From assembly GCF_032884065.1 (NCBI RefSeq), contig NC_088875.1, positions 42,047,424 to 42,111,423 on the forward strand: 64,000 nucleotides of DNA, read 5' to 3'. Source of the stretch: Artemia franciscana (taxonomy: Eukaryota > Arthropoda > Branchiopoda > Anostraca > Artemiidae). Both the position numbers and the translations under genes were made by a program. Below the pieces are notes generated by a model. That model saw only the letters and a program-made list of their open reading frames with translations, had not been told where the DNA came from and did no database searches. Positions 10,565 through 20,929 of this stretch are shown here, in pieces; position 1 is the first letter of the stretch; every line of letters begins with the position of its first letter.

Positions 10565-10910
10565 GAGGCAAGTCTATCTTCCCCCTATGTTTACCCCAAT
10601 TGTTTCTGTATTCAAATTTTGAAAAGGCCTTCGAAAGGCCAATCCATTTTTTTACTATTTTCGTGTTAACCTTCTTACCCTTCTCAACTACATCCTACTA
10701 CAATCACTGAAAATTGCAAGTGACAATAACTAAAAACCCATACACCAAAATTGACAAGGAAATAAAAGAACAAGGAGTTATACTTGTTTCTGCTTCTAGT
10801 TTGAGTTGAATGTGGAGCCTGTGGAGTAAAACCAATAGCTTGCATAAGCACTCCATCCTGGTTCGAAGCCCATAGTTCACCGTGGTAAACTACCGTGGCA
10901 ATTTTAAAAT
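10565..10910 (-). repeat. Inverted repeat flanking the Penelope-like element, right copy
   Basis: Reverse complement of the series at 8500-8785: CTACATCCTACTACAATCAC, TGAAAATTGCAAGTGACAATA and CAAATTTTGAAAAGGCCTT are all present in mirrored order. CACCGTGGTAAACTACCGTGG (10879-10899) also mirrors TTTACCACGGTGA at 9518. Penelope elements are known to be bounded by direct or inverted LTR-like repeats, which fits. Confidence 0.7.
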
Positions 10911-11034
10911 CTTCAATTTAAACTCTAGAGAAGAAAGTATGTCTTCTGTTCTTCGATTCAAGTTAGGTTGTTTCATGTTATTGTCAAGTTGCGACTTTGC
11001 TGTTGTGGCATTAAAAAGAAAAAATCTTTTTAAA

Positions 11035-12060
11035 GCTTGCAACCCAACCTGATGTAGACAAAGCAACTATACGTAAGGAAACTGAAGCTACAATTCAAAA
11101 TGTGGAAAGCTTTATGTGGAGTTGCAAATTTCATAAACGGAATGCTACGGCTCTCAAGTACAACAAATATTCCGGAGTGAGTTACCTTTTTTCTATTTTG
11201 TTTTTTTATCAATTCGTAAATCGTCAGCTGAATGAAATGAATGCTGTATTGATTACAGAGGTTTTTGGTAAATTGTCAACAGATGATATGATTTTCTTTT
11301 AAACGCTCTTAATGAAGAGTTGAAAATTGAGTATCACTCGTCTCGTAATTTTGGCCTGTTTTAGTTTAATCGCTTTTAATTTTTATTTTTAAAGGCAAAT
11401 TTCTATTTAATTTTGTTTTTAAGATACCAACGTGAAAAATATTTCTACCTCAACAAAAATTAAATGCTTCAAAATTTCCCATTTGTTTTACCGTTTTTTT
11501 TTCACTGTTGGTTGAATAAAAAAAAACACAAATTAAACCAAAATGCCAGATTCCTCTAAATACGGCTTTTGTCTAAATGTGGTTGCGTATAGTATTTTAG
11601 ATTTGTTTTCTTAGCTTTTTTCTAATCAATAGCCCTTATTCTGGGCTTATACGGCATTTATTTATTTTAAGTGTGACAGTAAAGAGCGACATAATGTTTG
11701 CAGCGATAGTTACTTGCTAAGGTTATGATGTCATTTTCTGTCACAGACGAGCCACTTATCTCTCATGATCTATACTTTGAATTTCCAAATACAATACCTT
11801 GTAACAGCACAGTGGATACAACTTCGCCTGGAAATCATCGGGACTGCGGTTCAATTCCGGCTGTTGCAAGGAATCTCTTTCAAGACAATATATTATATGC
11901 ATAATTTTTTCTTTTTTTAATTCACACAGTTAATTTTTAAGTATTTCTTAAAGTAAAATTTTTAGTTCTTTGATCAAATGTCTCATTTATTTTAATTAAA
12001 GAATAAAAAAAAATCCCTCTCTCGGGCCCTATCCAACTCTTTGTTGCGTTTCCAAAAATT
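11035..12060 (+). repeat. ~1-kb dispersed repeat with tRNA-like core, copy 1
   Basis: Parallels 31550-32620 throughout: ATAAACGGAATGCTACGGCTCT, TCGTCAGCTGAATGAAATGAATGCTG, AGATGATATGATTTT, GTGACAGTAAAGAGCGACATAATG, CAGACGAGCCACTTATCTCTCATGATC and the tRNA-like block. The second half also recurs inverted at 58286-58560 and 58700-59100. No protein-coding signal is convincing; short frames in the first half are not conserved between copies. Confidence 0.8.
11797..11871 (+). repeat. tRNA-like core of the dispersed repeat, copy 1
   Basis: 75 nt from CCTTGTAACAG to CTGTTGCAAGG; the two ends pair along 11 positions with one G-U. ACAGCACAGTGG resembles a Pol III A box and GGTTCAATTCC a B box. All four copies in the window are exactly 75 nt. 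It lies inside a longer repeat rather than at its end, so it is probably a SINE-type or tRNA-derived module rather than a working tRNA gene. Confidence 0.55.
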
Positions 12061-12323
12061 CTTAGATTTTCTATATCTTTTTCTGTATGTTTTCGCAATT
12101 TTTTCCTCTATACATATTCCATATATATATATCATTGTCTATATCTGCTTGATATAAGCCTAGGAGTAAATTATATACACTGTTTTTTCTTCTGTTCAAC
12201 AAAATAAAAATTTGTATTCAAATTATTTTTCTCTATCTCTATTTTTGACAATGAATTTTCTGTCAAATATTCATAGACACTAAATAAAATTAGGGATTTG
12301 ACCAAAATTCAGTTTTATAAAGT

Positions 12324-12410
12324 ACTAGCTGTTGGGGTGGCGCAAAGCGCCCCCCCCATTATCTAGTTGGTGGGGGCGCTTCGTGCCCCCCAAGCCCCCC
12401 GCGCGCGTAA
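12324..12410 (+). mobile_element. GC-rich hairpins resembling a Helitron terminus
   Basis: CTAGCTGTTGGGGTGGCGC, then a C-run and ATCTAGTTGG, then the hairpin GGGGGCGCTTCGTGCCCCC and CCCCCGCGCGCG. The composition differs sharply from the AT-rich surroundings. The pattern (CTAG, GGGG..GCGC..TTC.., CCCC) resembles terminal hairpins of arthropod Helitrons and non-autonomous Helitron relatives, which often carry satellite arrays. The satellite begins 29 bp downstream. Confidence 0.4.
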
Positions 12411-12438
12411 GTCGTACTTTACTTGTTTTTCCACAAGT

Positions 12439-13600
12439 AAAACGCTTTGCTTGTTTTTCATATTTAGCTACTGGCTGATAAAATCCTCGTTTTTTCACCT
12501 ATTTGTTTTTTCTCTTTTCATTTTTTATTCCCTTTCTTTGTTTTCGTACGTAAACGCTTTAGAAAACTTTTTTGCTTTAGATCATTTATAAACGCTTTAG
12601 ATCCCTTATAAACGGTTTAGATTAGTTTTAAATGTCATGAAATGGATCAAACCCTCGGGAACCGAATGTTAAAATTTCCTTTCTTAAAGTACGTGTAAAC
12701 GCTTAAGATCACTTAAAAGCGGTTTAAAATAGTTTTAAACCATTTAGAACGGTTGTAGATGCTTTAGATTTCCTAAAAACACTTTAGGTTACTAATAAAC
12801 TCTTTAGATCACATATAAAGACTTAAAAACGCTTTGCTTGTTTTTCATATTTAGCTACTGGCTGATAAAATCCTCGTTTTTCACCTATTTGTTTTTTCTC
12901 TTTTCATTTTTTATTCCCTTTCTTTGTTTTCGTACGTAAACGCTTTAGAAAACTTTTTTGCATTAGATCATTTATAAACGCTTTAGATCCCTTATAAACG
13001 GTTTAGATTAGTTTTAAATGTCATGAAACGGATCAAACCCTCGGGAACCGAATGTTAAAATTTCCTTTCTTAAAGCACGTGTAAACACTTAAGATCACTT
13101 AAAAGCGGTTTAAAATAGTTTTAAACCATTTAGAACGGTTGTAGATGCTTTAGATTTCCTAAAAACACTTTAGGTTACTAATAAATTCTTTAGATCACAT
13201 ATAAAGACTTAAAAACGCTTTGCTTGTTTTTCATATTTAGCTACTGGCTGATAAAATCCTCGTTTTTTCACCTATTTGTTTTTTCTCTTTTCATTTTTTA
13301 TTCCCTTTCTTTGTTTTCGTACGTAAACGCTTTAGAAAACTTTTTTGCATTAGATCATTTATAAACGCTTTAGATCCCTTATAAACGGTTTAGATTAGTT
13401 TTAAATGTCATGAAATGGATCAAACCCTCGGGAACCGAATGTTAAAATTTCCTTTCTTAAAGTACGTGTAAACGCTTAAGATCACTTAAAAGCGGTTTAA
13501 AATAGTTTTAAACCATTTAGGACGGTTGTAGATGCTTTAGATTTCCTAAAAACACTTTAGGTTACTAACAAACTCTTTAGATCACATACAAAGGCTTAAA
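12439..13600 (+). repeat. 387-bp satellite, three tandem units
   Basis: AAACGCTTTGCTTGTTTTTCA starts units at about 12439, 12827 and 13213 (periods 388 and 386). The third unit runs to about 13600. The units are nearly identical; sample differences are GTACGTG versus GCACGTG, and AACTCTTTAG versus AATTCTTTAG. The second half of each unit is itself made of a ~20-bp motif (TTATAAACGCTTTAGATC) that is the reverse complement of the minisatellite downstream. Confidence 0.95.
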
Positions 13601-13789
13601 AATAGCTCTTAAACTTCGAATTGAGATCCAATTGCCATGAAGTAGCCATGGTTAATGGGAAAAAAAACAAGATAGATAGCCTGAGTCAGAGGCAAAGCTG
13701 GCATAAGTCTTTTTCTAATGATGTTATTTTCACGTGTTGATAGATAGTCTTTCATCCATCAATCCCAGGGCAGAAACAAGTACTTTCAG
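13601..13789. other. Non-repetitive link between satellite and minisatellite
   Basis: A spacer containing CAATTGCCATGAAGTAGCCATGG and GACAGATAGTCTTTCATCC-like text. It is the switch point at which the 20-bp motif changes orientation. No gene seen. Confidence 0.5.
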
Positions 13790-14744
13790 ATCTAAGCATA
13801 TATAAGGATTTTAAAGCGTTTATAAGTTTTCGAAAGTGTTTATAGGTGATCTAAAGCATTTATAAGTGATCGAAATCATTTATAAGCGATCTAAATTAGT
13901 TATAAGTGATCTGAGGCGTTTAAATAATCTGAATAGTTTACACGCAATCTAAAGCGGTTATGAGCGATTGAAAGAATTAATAAGTGATCTAAAGCGTATA
14001 TAAAAAATTGAAAGCGTTTGTAAGTGATCAAAAAATTTACAACCATTCTAAAGCATTAACGTGTGCTCTAAATTGCTTATAAGCGATCCAAAGTGTTTAT
14101 AGGTGATATGAAGTGTATATAAGAGATCTAACGCTTTATATCATTTACAAATGCTTTAGAATAACCTACGTATGTGAAAAAAGTGAGATGTGAAGCAGTT
14201 TATATGAAATTTAAAGTGCTTGTATACGATCTAAAGCGTTTAGAAGTAATTATAAAGCGTTTTTAATTGACTAGAATGTTTTTAAATAATCCAAAGCCTT
14301 CTTAAGCGATCAAAAGCATTTGCGAGTGATTTTGAATGATATAATGTGTCCATTAGTGATCAAAAACGTTAAAAAAATGATCAAAAGTGCTTTTAATCGT
14401 TCTAAAGCATTTATAATTCTTCAAAAGCGTTTACAAGAGAGCTAAGTGTTTAAAGTATTTTTCGGCGTTTATAAATGAACTAAATCATTTATAAATGATC
14501 TGAAGCGATTATAAGTGATTTAAAGCGTTCAAATAGTTTGAAGAGTTTAAACGCAAGCTAATGCGTTTTACGCTACCAAAAGCATTAGTAAGTGATTTAA
14601 ATAGTTTATAAAGGATCTAAAGTAAGATCTATGTAATAGATGGTACAAGTAAGATTTAAAGTTCGTGATTTAAAAATTTATAACTAATCAAAAGCATTAA
14701 AAAGTGTTCTGTAGCGTTTAAAAGTGATCTAAAGTGCTTACAAG
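13790..14744 (+). repeat. ~20-bp minisatellite, left part
   Basis: Degenerate tandem units around TTTATAAGTGATCTAAAGCG, for example near 13840-13900 and 14470-14530. Units vary in length and many carry point changes. The array is interrupted at 14745 by a family A element and resumes at 16433. Confidence 0.9.
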
Positions 14745-16432
14745 TCAAGCAGTTCGTGGTAACGAACTGTAGTAAGGAGCGACCCGGCTCAATAGTAACC
14801 GAAACTCTAAAAAATGGAATTTTGATACTAATAGAACCGTATTTTAATGCTGATTTTAAATATATAAGTTTCATCAAGATTAGTCTTCCCCATCAAAAGT
14901 TACGAGCCTGAGAAATTTTGCCTCATTTTAGAAAATAGGGGGAAACACCCCCTAAAAGTCATATAATCTTAACGAAAATCACAACATCAGATTCAACGTA
15001 TCAGAGAACCCTATTGTAGAAGTTTCAAGCCCCTATATACAAAAATGTGGAATTTCGCATTTTTTGCCAGAAGACAAATTACGGATGCTTGTTTATTTGT
15101 TTTTTGTTTTTTTTCCCAGGGGTGATCGTATCGACTCAGTGGTCCTAGAATGTTACGAAAGGGCTCATTCTAACGGAAATTAAAAGTTCTAGTGCCCTTT
15201 CTAAGTGACCAAAAAAATTGGACGGCACCTAGGCCCCCTCCCACGCTCATTTTTTCCCCAAAGTCACCGGATCAAAATTCTGAGATAGCCATTTTATTCA
15301 CCATAGTCATAAAACCTAATAACTATGTCTTTGGGGACGACTTACTCGCCTGCAGTCCCCTTGGGAGGGGCTGCAATTTACAAACTTTGACCTGTGTTTA
15401 CATATAGTAATGGTTACTGGGAAGCGTACAGACGTTTTCAGGGGGATTTTTTGGGGTTTTCAGGGGGGGAAGTTGAGGGGAGGGGTTAAATGGGAGGATC
15501 TTTCCATGGAGGAGCTTCTCATGGGGAAAGAGACTTTCAATGGAGGGGGCGCAGGATTTTCTAGCATTATTTAAAAAAAAACAATGAAAAAATAAATATG
15601 AAAAGTTTTTTTCTACTGAAAGTGAGGAGCAGCATTAAAACTGAAAACGAACAGACATTATAACGCATATGAGGGGTTTACCTCCTCGTAATACCTTGCT
15701 CTTTACGCTGAAGTATTTTTAGTAATTACAACTACTTATTCTACGGCCTTTGTGATTAAGGGGTCATTCTTAAGGAATTGGGACAAAATTTGAGCTTTAG
15801 TGTAAAGAGCGAGGTATCGACGAGGGGTGAGCCCCCTCATATAAGCAATAAAAACATACGAATACAGAAGTTCGCTACGTAAGCTAATTCGTAAGTTACG
15901 TATATTTTTTACTTATGAAAACGTTCGTAAAAAATCAAAAGTTATAGTTGCCTTTTTAAGTAATCAAAAAATTGGAGGATAACTAGGCCTCCTTCCTCGC
16001 TCCTTTTTTCTCAAAATCTTCCGATTAAAACTATGAAAAAGCCATTTGGCCAAAAAAAATTAATATGCAAATTTCGTTTTAATTATTTATGTTCGGAGAG
16101 CCAAGATCAAAACATGCATTAATTCAAAAACGTCCAGAAATGAAACAAAAAAAACAAGCTTTTTTAAATGAAAGTAAGGAGCGACATTAAAACTTAAAAC
16201 GAAAAGAAGTTACTCCGTATATTAAAGGGGCTTTTCCTCCTCAAACTTTAGCTCTTTACGCTAAAGTTTTTTACTGTTTTAAAAAGTAAAGTTAAGAGAA
16301 AGAGTCAAACTTTAGCGTAAAGAGCGGGACGTTGAGGAGGAAAAGCCCCTTTCATATACAGGGTAATTTCTGTTCGTTTTAAGTTTTAAAGTCACTCCTT
16401 ACTTTTATTTAAAAAAACTTTTTTTGTTTATT
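14745..16432 (+). mobile_element. Family A element inserted in the minisatellite
   Basis: A single ~1.69-kb copy. The left end TCAAGCAGTTCGTGGTAACG includes the hairpin CAGTTCGT-GGTA-ACGAACTG, followed by GTAAGGAGCGACCCGG. The right end carries the reverse complement of that motif (ACTCCTTAC, 16394-16402), then ATTTAAAAAAACTT. It contains two self-complementary cores, one imperfect (about 15620-15850) and one strong (16174-16402). No protein frame is present, so it is non-autonomous. Minisatellite motif continues on both sides, so this insertion is younger than the array. Confidence 0.85.
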
Positions 16433-17230
16433 ATATGAAGTATTTATAAGAGACTTAAGTATTTATAAGAGATCAATTGTGATCAGTTGCGTAACCCAAA
16501 GTGTTTATAAGTGATATCATGCTTTAGACGTTCCTTAGTATTTATGTGTGTTTTAAAGAGTTTGTAAGTGATATAGAGCGTTCAGAGATTGTGTAGGCTA
16601 CGTATAGGTGTTCAAAGCCTTTATAAGAAAACTAGAGCGTTTATAAGCTATACAAAACCTTTTTAAGGGATCAAAAGCCTTTATAAGGGGTCTAAAGTTT
16701 CTGCAAGTCATCAAAAGCACTTATAAGTTACCTTAAAGCGTTTATAAGTTATCTAAAGTGTTGATAAGTGATCTAATACGTTTAAATCTGATCAATGGTG
16801 CTTATAATCGGTCTAAAGCATTTTTAAGTGTTCATGAGTGTTAACAAGCAACCAAAAGCAATCATTTTTAGCCTTTGTAAGTAATCATAAAAAGTGTTCA
16901 TAAGTAATCTCGAGCTTTGAATGCGCCTCAGTATTATATGTGTTTTAAAGCGCTTATAAGCGAACTAAAGCGATTATAAAGATTTTAAAGCATGTATAAT
17001 AATTCCTGGCTTTTATAAGTATTCAAGAGCTATTATAAGCTATCAACCGTTTTCAAGTGATCAAATAAGTGGTGTATTGATTTTACAAGTGGCCAAACGC
17101 GCTTATGAATAATCTACAGCATTTATAACCGGTCAAAAAAGTTTACAAGTAATCTAAAGAATTTATGAGTTATCTATGGTGTTTAAAAATGAACTAAGAC
17201 GAAATTATTTAAAGCGCATTTAACTCATCC
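16433..17230 (+). repeat. ~20-bp minisatellite, right part
   Basis: Continues the GATCTAAAGCGTTTATAAG pattern after the family A insertion (for example 16630-16790). It is more diverged than the left part and fades near 17230. Confidence 0.88.
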
Positions 17231-17354
17231 TAAGTGTTACCTTGCAAACAGTGATGGATTGTTTGACTGCTGAGGTCCTTGAGCTTACTGGTAATTTTGA
17301 AAAAGACAACATATAAAATTGTATCATTCCTTGTCTTGTTCAACTTGCCATTAG

Positions 17355-17845
17355 AAATGACGAAGAACTGAGCTTGGTTTTTACTTTCAAATTCCTCTCC
17401 TGCTTGCTTTCACTGCCTTTTAGGAATCTATTCAGTATGGTAGCCGAAGAGCATGTTCCAAGTACAAGACTTTTTTACAGATCCATATTCGACATACGCC
17501 AACAGTCAGTTCGGGTTTTTCGCCTGACATTGTCTGCACTAAGGCTTACAATACCTACCGCTTGAAATGAGAGGTAGGAGTTCCCTTGGTTCTTTCAAAA
17601 AGAGAATAAAAAAATTATCTTATTTTGAAATGGTTTCTGGCCTGTCTGAATCTCTAAAATATATAATAGAATGCTTCTTGCCTGATCAACGTTTTAGCTC
17701 TTAAGTTTTCTTTTTAACGCCTTCCTCGCCGAGTGGTTTGCGCACTAGTTGTAAAATAAAGAATTTAAATAGATAAGAGATTTTAGCCATTATTGAGTGT
17801 TTTTTTGGGGAATTGGAGTGGTTTGCTCCTGGGTGAAATGGTGGG
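17355..17845 (+). pseudogene. LINE-P 3' end, 5'-truncated copy
   Basis: Aligns with 38836-39220. The C-terminal ORF2 words recur (PFRNLF, then IFDIRQQSVRVF versus IHIRHTPTVRSDF in the other copy, and the nucleotide stretch GAGAGGTAGGAG..CTTGGTTCTTTCAAAAAGAGAATAAAAA). The shared 3' UTR word GGAGTGGTTTGCTCCTGG lies at 17814-17831. The ORF is broken by at least one frameshift near 17560. Only the last part of the element was copied, as is usual for LINEs. It abuts LINE-N directly. Confidence 0.75.
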
Positions 17846-17849
17846 TCAC

Positions 17850-20420
17850 AGGTTGAAGTTCAGGTACAGGCTCTGCAACGGACCTGATTGGCCTTACCCG
17901 TGCCGATTGATGTTGGGGCGGGAGGATAATTCGGTGTCTAGGGTTGGACAGGATTTTATTATCAAAGGATAGTGCGAGTTTTAAACGATAGGAGCTATGG
18001 GTTTGAAGTTGAAACTGATTAAGAAGGGATATTGTACGGTACTTTTGGGGCTTTTGAGATTACTAGGAGGACACGGTATTGCACCCTCTCAACCCGATCC
18101 AACTGTTCCTTAGTCGGCCCGAAATGCCATACAGGGCAACAGTACTAAGGTGTGGAAATAATAAAAGAGAAATAAATGCGTAGGAGGTGTGGTGAAGGGA
18201 TTCCATGAAGAGCCAACAACTTCAGAGACCTGTTGGCCAAATTGGCTTTTTTAAGATACCATCAACATGTTTATTTAACTTCAGATCCGAGGTGATATGA
18301 ACACCAAGCAGTTTGATTTCGGTCACGTGACTGGTGCTGGGAATAAGCGGGTTAAGAAATGGCGTAGATTTTCAAACAGAAATGGCTAAAATAACAGATT
18401 TGTCAAAGTTGACAGTCATTTTTTCCACCTTTGCCTCTTGACATATATCATTCATTAGTAAGCCTTCTCTGCTTGGGAGGTTTTTTCGACAACATTCATG
18501 AGTGACAGATCGTCGATGTACTTACAGAGGTCATCCAGTGTTGTTGCCAAATCATTTATCATGACAAGAAAAAAAAATGGTCCCAAGAGGGTACCTTTGA
18601 GAAGTCTACAAAAAATGGGCAGTGGGTCGGAGTAGGTGGACTTATATTTTGTCCGTTGACATCTACCAGAAAGAAAAGTAGCAATTAATCCCACAAGGAA
18701 TGAGTGCACACCTAGTCAAAGAAGGTTTTTTTTTACAAGAATATTGTGGCAAATTAGATCAAAAGTTTTTCTTAGGTCTATTGCAATAAGATTAATCCAA
18801 AAATCTGGTTCATCGGTTTTTTTGTAAAATACCGTCAATTATACTTACTAAGTAATGAGATGTAGACGTGCTCACCATATTTCCAAACTACCTCCGATCA
18901 ATTTTCTCCAGAATACGGTCTTTTAGCCATGCTGCAACAAAACTTTTATACAATTTGCTAAAAATGGGTGTCATGGTGATCGGTCGGACACTCAGAAAAT
19001 AATTGGGCGCATCTTTTTTGGTATTGGTGTGATGAACCCATTTTCCAAATTGATGGATACTCACCTGTTTTTGTCACCCGATTAAAAAGGAGTGTTAGGG
19101 GCCACTAAGATAATCTGGAAATGCTTTGATGAGATGGACGAGAATATCTACAGGAGTAATGCTTGTTCTTTGAAGCCTTTTTAATTTAAAAAACCACCTG
19201 AGACTCTGATATTAAAGGGAAATCAAAAGACTTAGCAGAAGGGTTGGGTACTTCCTCGCTCAGCAAAGGCAGGAGGGATTGCACAATGTTACCCAGATGT
19301 TTATTAAAGGAGTTGGCTGTTACGACGTTTTCTTCATCAATGCCAAAATCGACTCCTTTTTCAAAATTGCCTGTCATCCTTTTGATTCGGTTATACCAAT
19401 GGTTTGGTTTGGACTTGTTCAGATGACTAACTTCACGTTCTACATAGTTGTTCGCGTGTTTTCGAGTGACTTTTCTTATTTTTTTTTTTCAAACTGTTGG
19501 CTTGTTGGGTATTACCATGACAGAAAATCCATTTTTTTTCCATTACCATTTTCATAACTTCTTTTTGTGTAATTTATGGTCGATCTGACGTCTCAGGAAA
19601 ACAGGCCGTGTAATTTTGAAGCAAAGTTTCTTGCAAAATAGTAGTTTTTTCATTACTACTTTTAGTATCTTGAAATTTTTCCCATTTCTTGCAGCTTAAC
19701 CACTGGCCAAAAGTCAGAAGTCCCTCATCTGTGATTGGTCGACTGATAGTTACAGTTACCTATCAGTCTAATCGTCTTAATGGAATTGGTGGGGTTAAGT
19801 TAAAGAGAAAAGTGATAACTTCCTCTAATCGGAGCCCCGGTCGTAGGTATGTTTTAAAAGTCGCGCATATTTGCGGAAATTCGGTCAAGAGACGTACCGC
19901 CTTTGGTTGTGGGAAAATTGACGACCTGCTTAAGGCCGATTCATGCGTCCAGGTGATTAAACTTTAACTCATTGGCATTGCCCATCATGAAAATTCCGCA
20001 TGATGGGTATTTGCCCCAAACAAAATCCGAACCGAGTTGCAGCTTTTCTACGAATGTTTTTCGATATTCACTCGTCTGACCCGGTGAGTAATAGTACACG
20101 CAGAGAGCAATACCAGTGAATTTCCGGGGGAGACGTCGTGGTCTTAGAATGACCCACATTATTTCGATCAAGTCTAGCTGCTCTTATGATTTCATGGGCA
20201 TAAATAAGAACTCCACCACCTTTCTTTCCCCAGTGGGTGGTCATCAGGTCGCATTTTTTATAAGTTCATCAAAACTACCTATTTTCAGGAGTTCCGGGTT
20301 TTGTTGATGAATTTCAGAAACCATTAGGACAGATACCTTTGTTGCCAGAGCTAGACTTTCTAACTCAGCCACTTCATCAAAATTTAAACTTTCAGCGTTT
20401 GGGTAAATAAACCTAGGGAA
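17850..20420 (-). pseudogene. LINE-N endonuclease and reverse transcriptase, decayed
   Basis: Minus strand, read from 20420 downward. An AP-type endonuclease start (NFDEVAELESLALATKVSVL) is followed at 19941-20171 by VILRPRRLPRKFTGIALCV and YYSPGQTSEYRKTFVEKL. The expected GDFND block there reads GNANE, so a catalytic Asp is lost. A linker with NHWYNRIKRMTG (about 19390) leads to RT blocks: LTLLFNRVTKTGEYPSIWK, PITMTPIFSKL, then ATFLSGRCQRTKYKSTYSD and LGPFFFLVMINDLATTLDDL with YIDDLSL (18455-18709). The C-terminal part KLNKHVDGILKKANLANRSL and YCCPVWHFGPTKEQLDRVER lies at about 18060-18300. Many stops and shifts are present. The YVDDL-type active site is read as YIDDL. Clade not assigned; CR1/L2-like appearance only. 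Confidence 0.82.
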
Positions 20421-20929
20421 GGCAAAAAGCTTCAGAATTATAAAGCTTTACCTTTATAGTGTTTGATTTTCTAGTTGTTCTCGTTAATTGACTTGTCTTT
20501 ACTGGTTACTCTAAACTATTTTTACCTACCAAAAGTTTCTTACCCAGACGTTTATGGAAGCTATAATGCTGCTTTGTTCTTCGTCTTTAGATTAGTGAAA
20601 ATATTATTTTTTTAATCATACCAATTATCTTCTGAAAAACAGGATTTAACCGTAAGAAAGTTTTTGAATCCTTTGTAGGTTTTATGAGAGGGCCGTTTAT
20701 TGTCCTTCTTACAGACATCCCCGACAGTTCTTGTACTAAGAATGGCGAATCTTTTAAAGTTTCCTAATTTGACCCATGTCAATCTTTTGCATGAGCAATG
20801 CTCCACAAGCGACAAAATGTGTCTCAACTGCAATATAAGCCACTTTTGAATAGTCTGGGAACGACAAAAATATTGTCAAAGGATTACTCAACTCTTTTTT
20901 TAACTTAAAAAAACTCTCTTCCTAATCAG
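20421..20929. other. Unassigned stretch, possibly the 3' part of the LTR element
   Basis: A 73-codon minus-strand frame (20612-20833) contains no motif I can name. Its position just downstream of the RT remnant would suit integrase or spacer sequence of the same element, but this is not shown by the sequence. Confidence 0.3.

Noticed and set aside
11797..11871. A functional tRNA gene
   Set aside because: Four copies share long flanks and differ in paired ends and loop; no convincing anticodon arm. Better read as a tRNA-derived repeat module.
12439..17230. CRISPR-like array
   Set aside because: Units are contiguous and degenerate without unique spacers, in a eukaryotic context with no cas genes.
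20612..20833. Integrase zinc-binding domain of the LTR element
   Set aside because: Position would suit it, but the His/Cys spacing is not there; left as unassigned.
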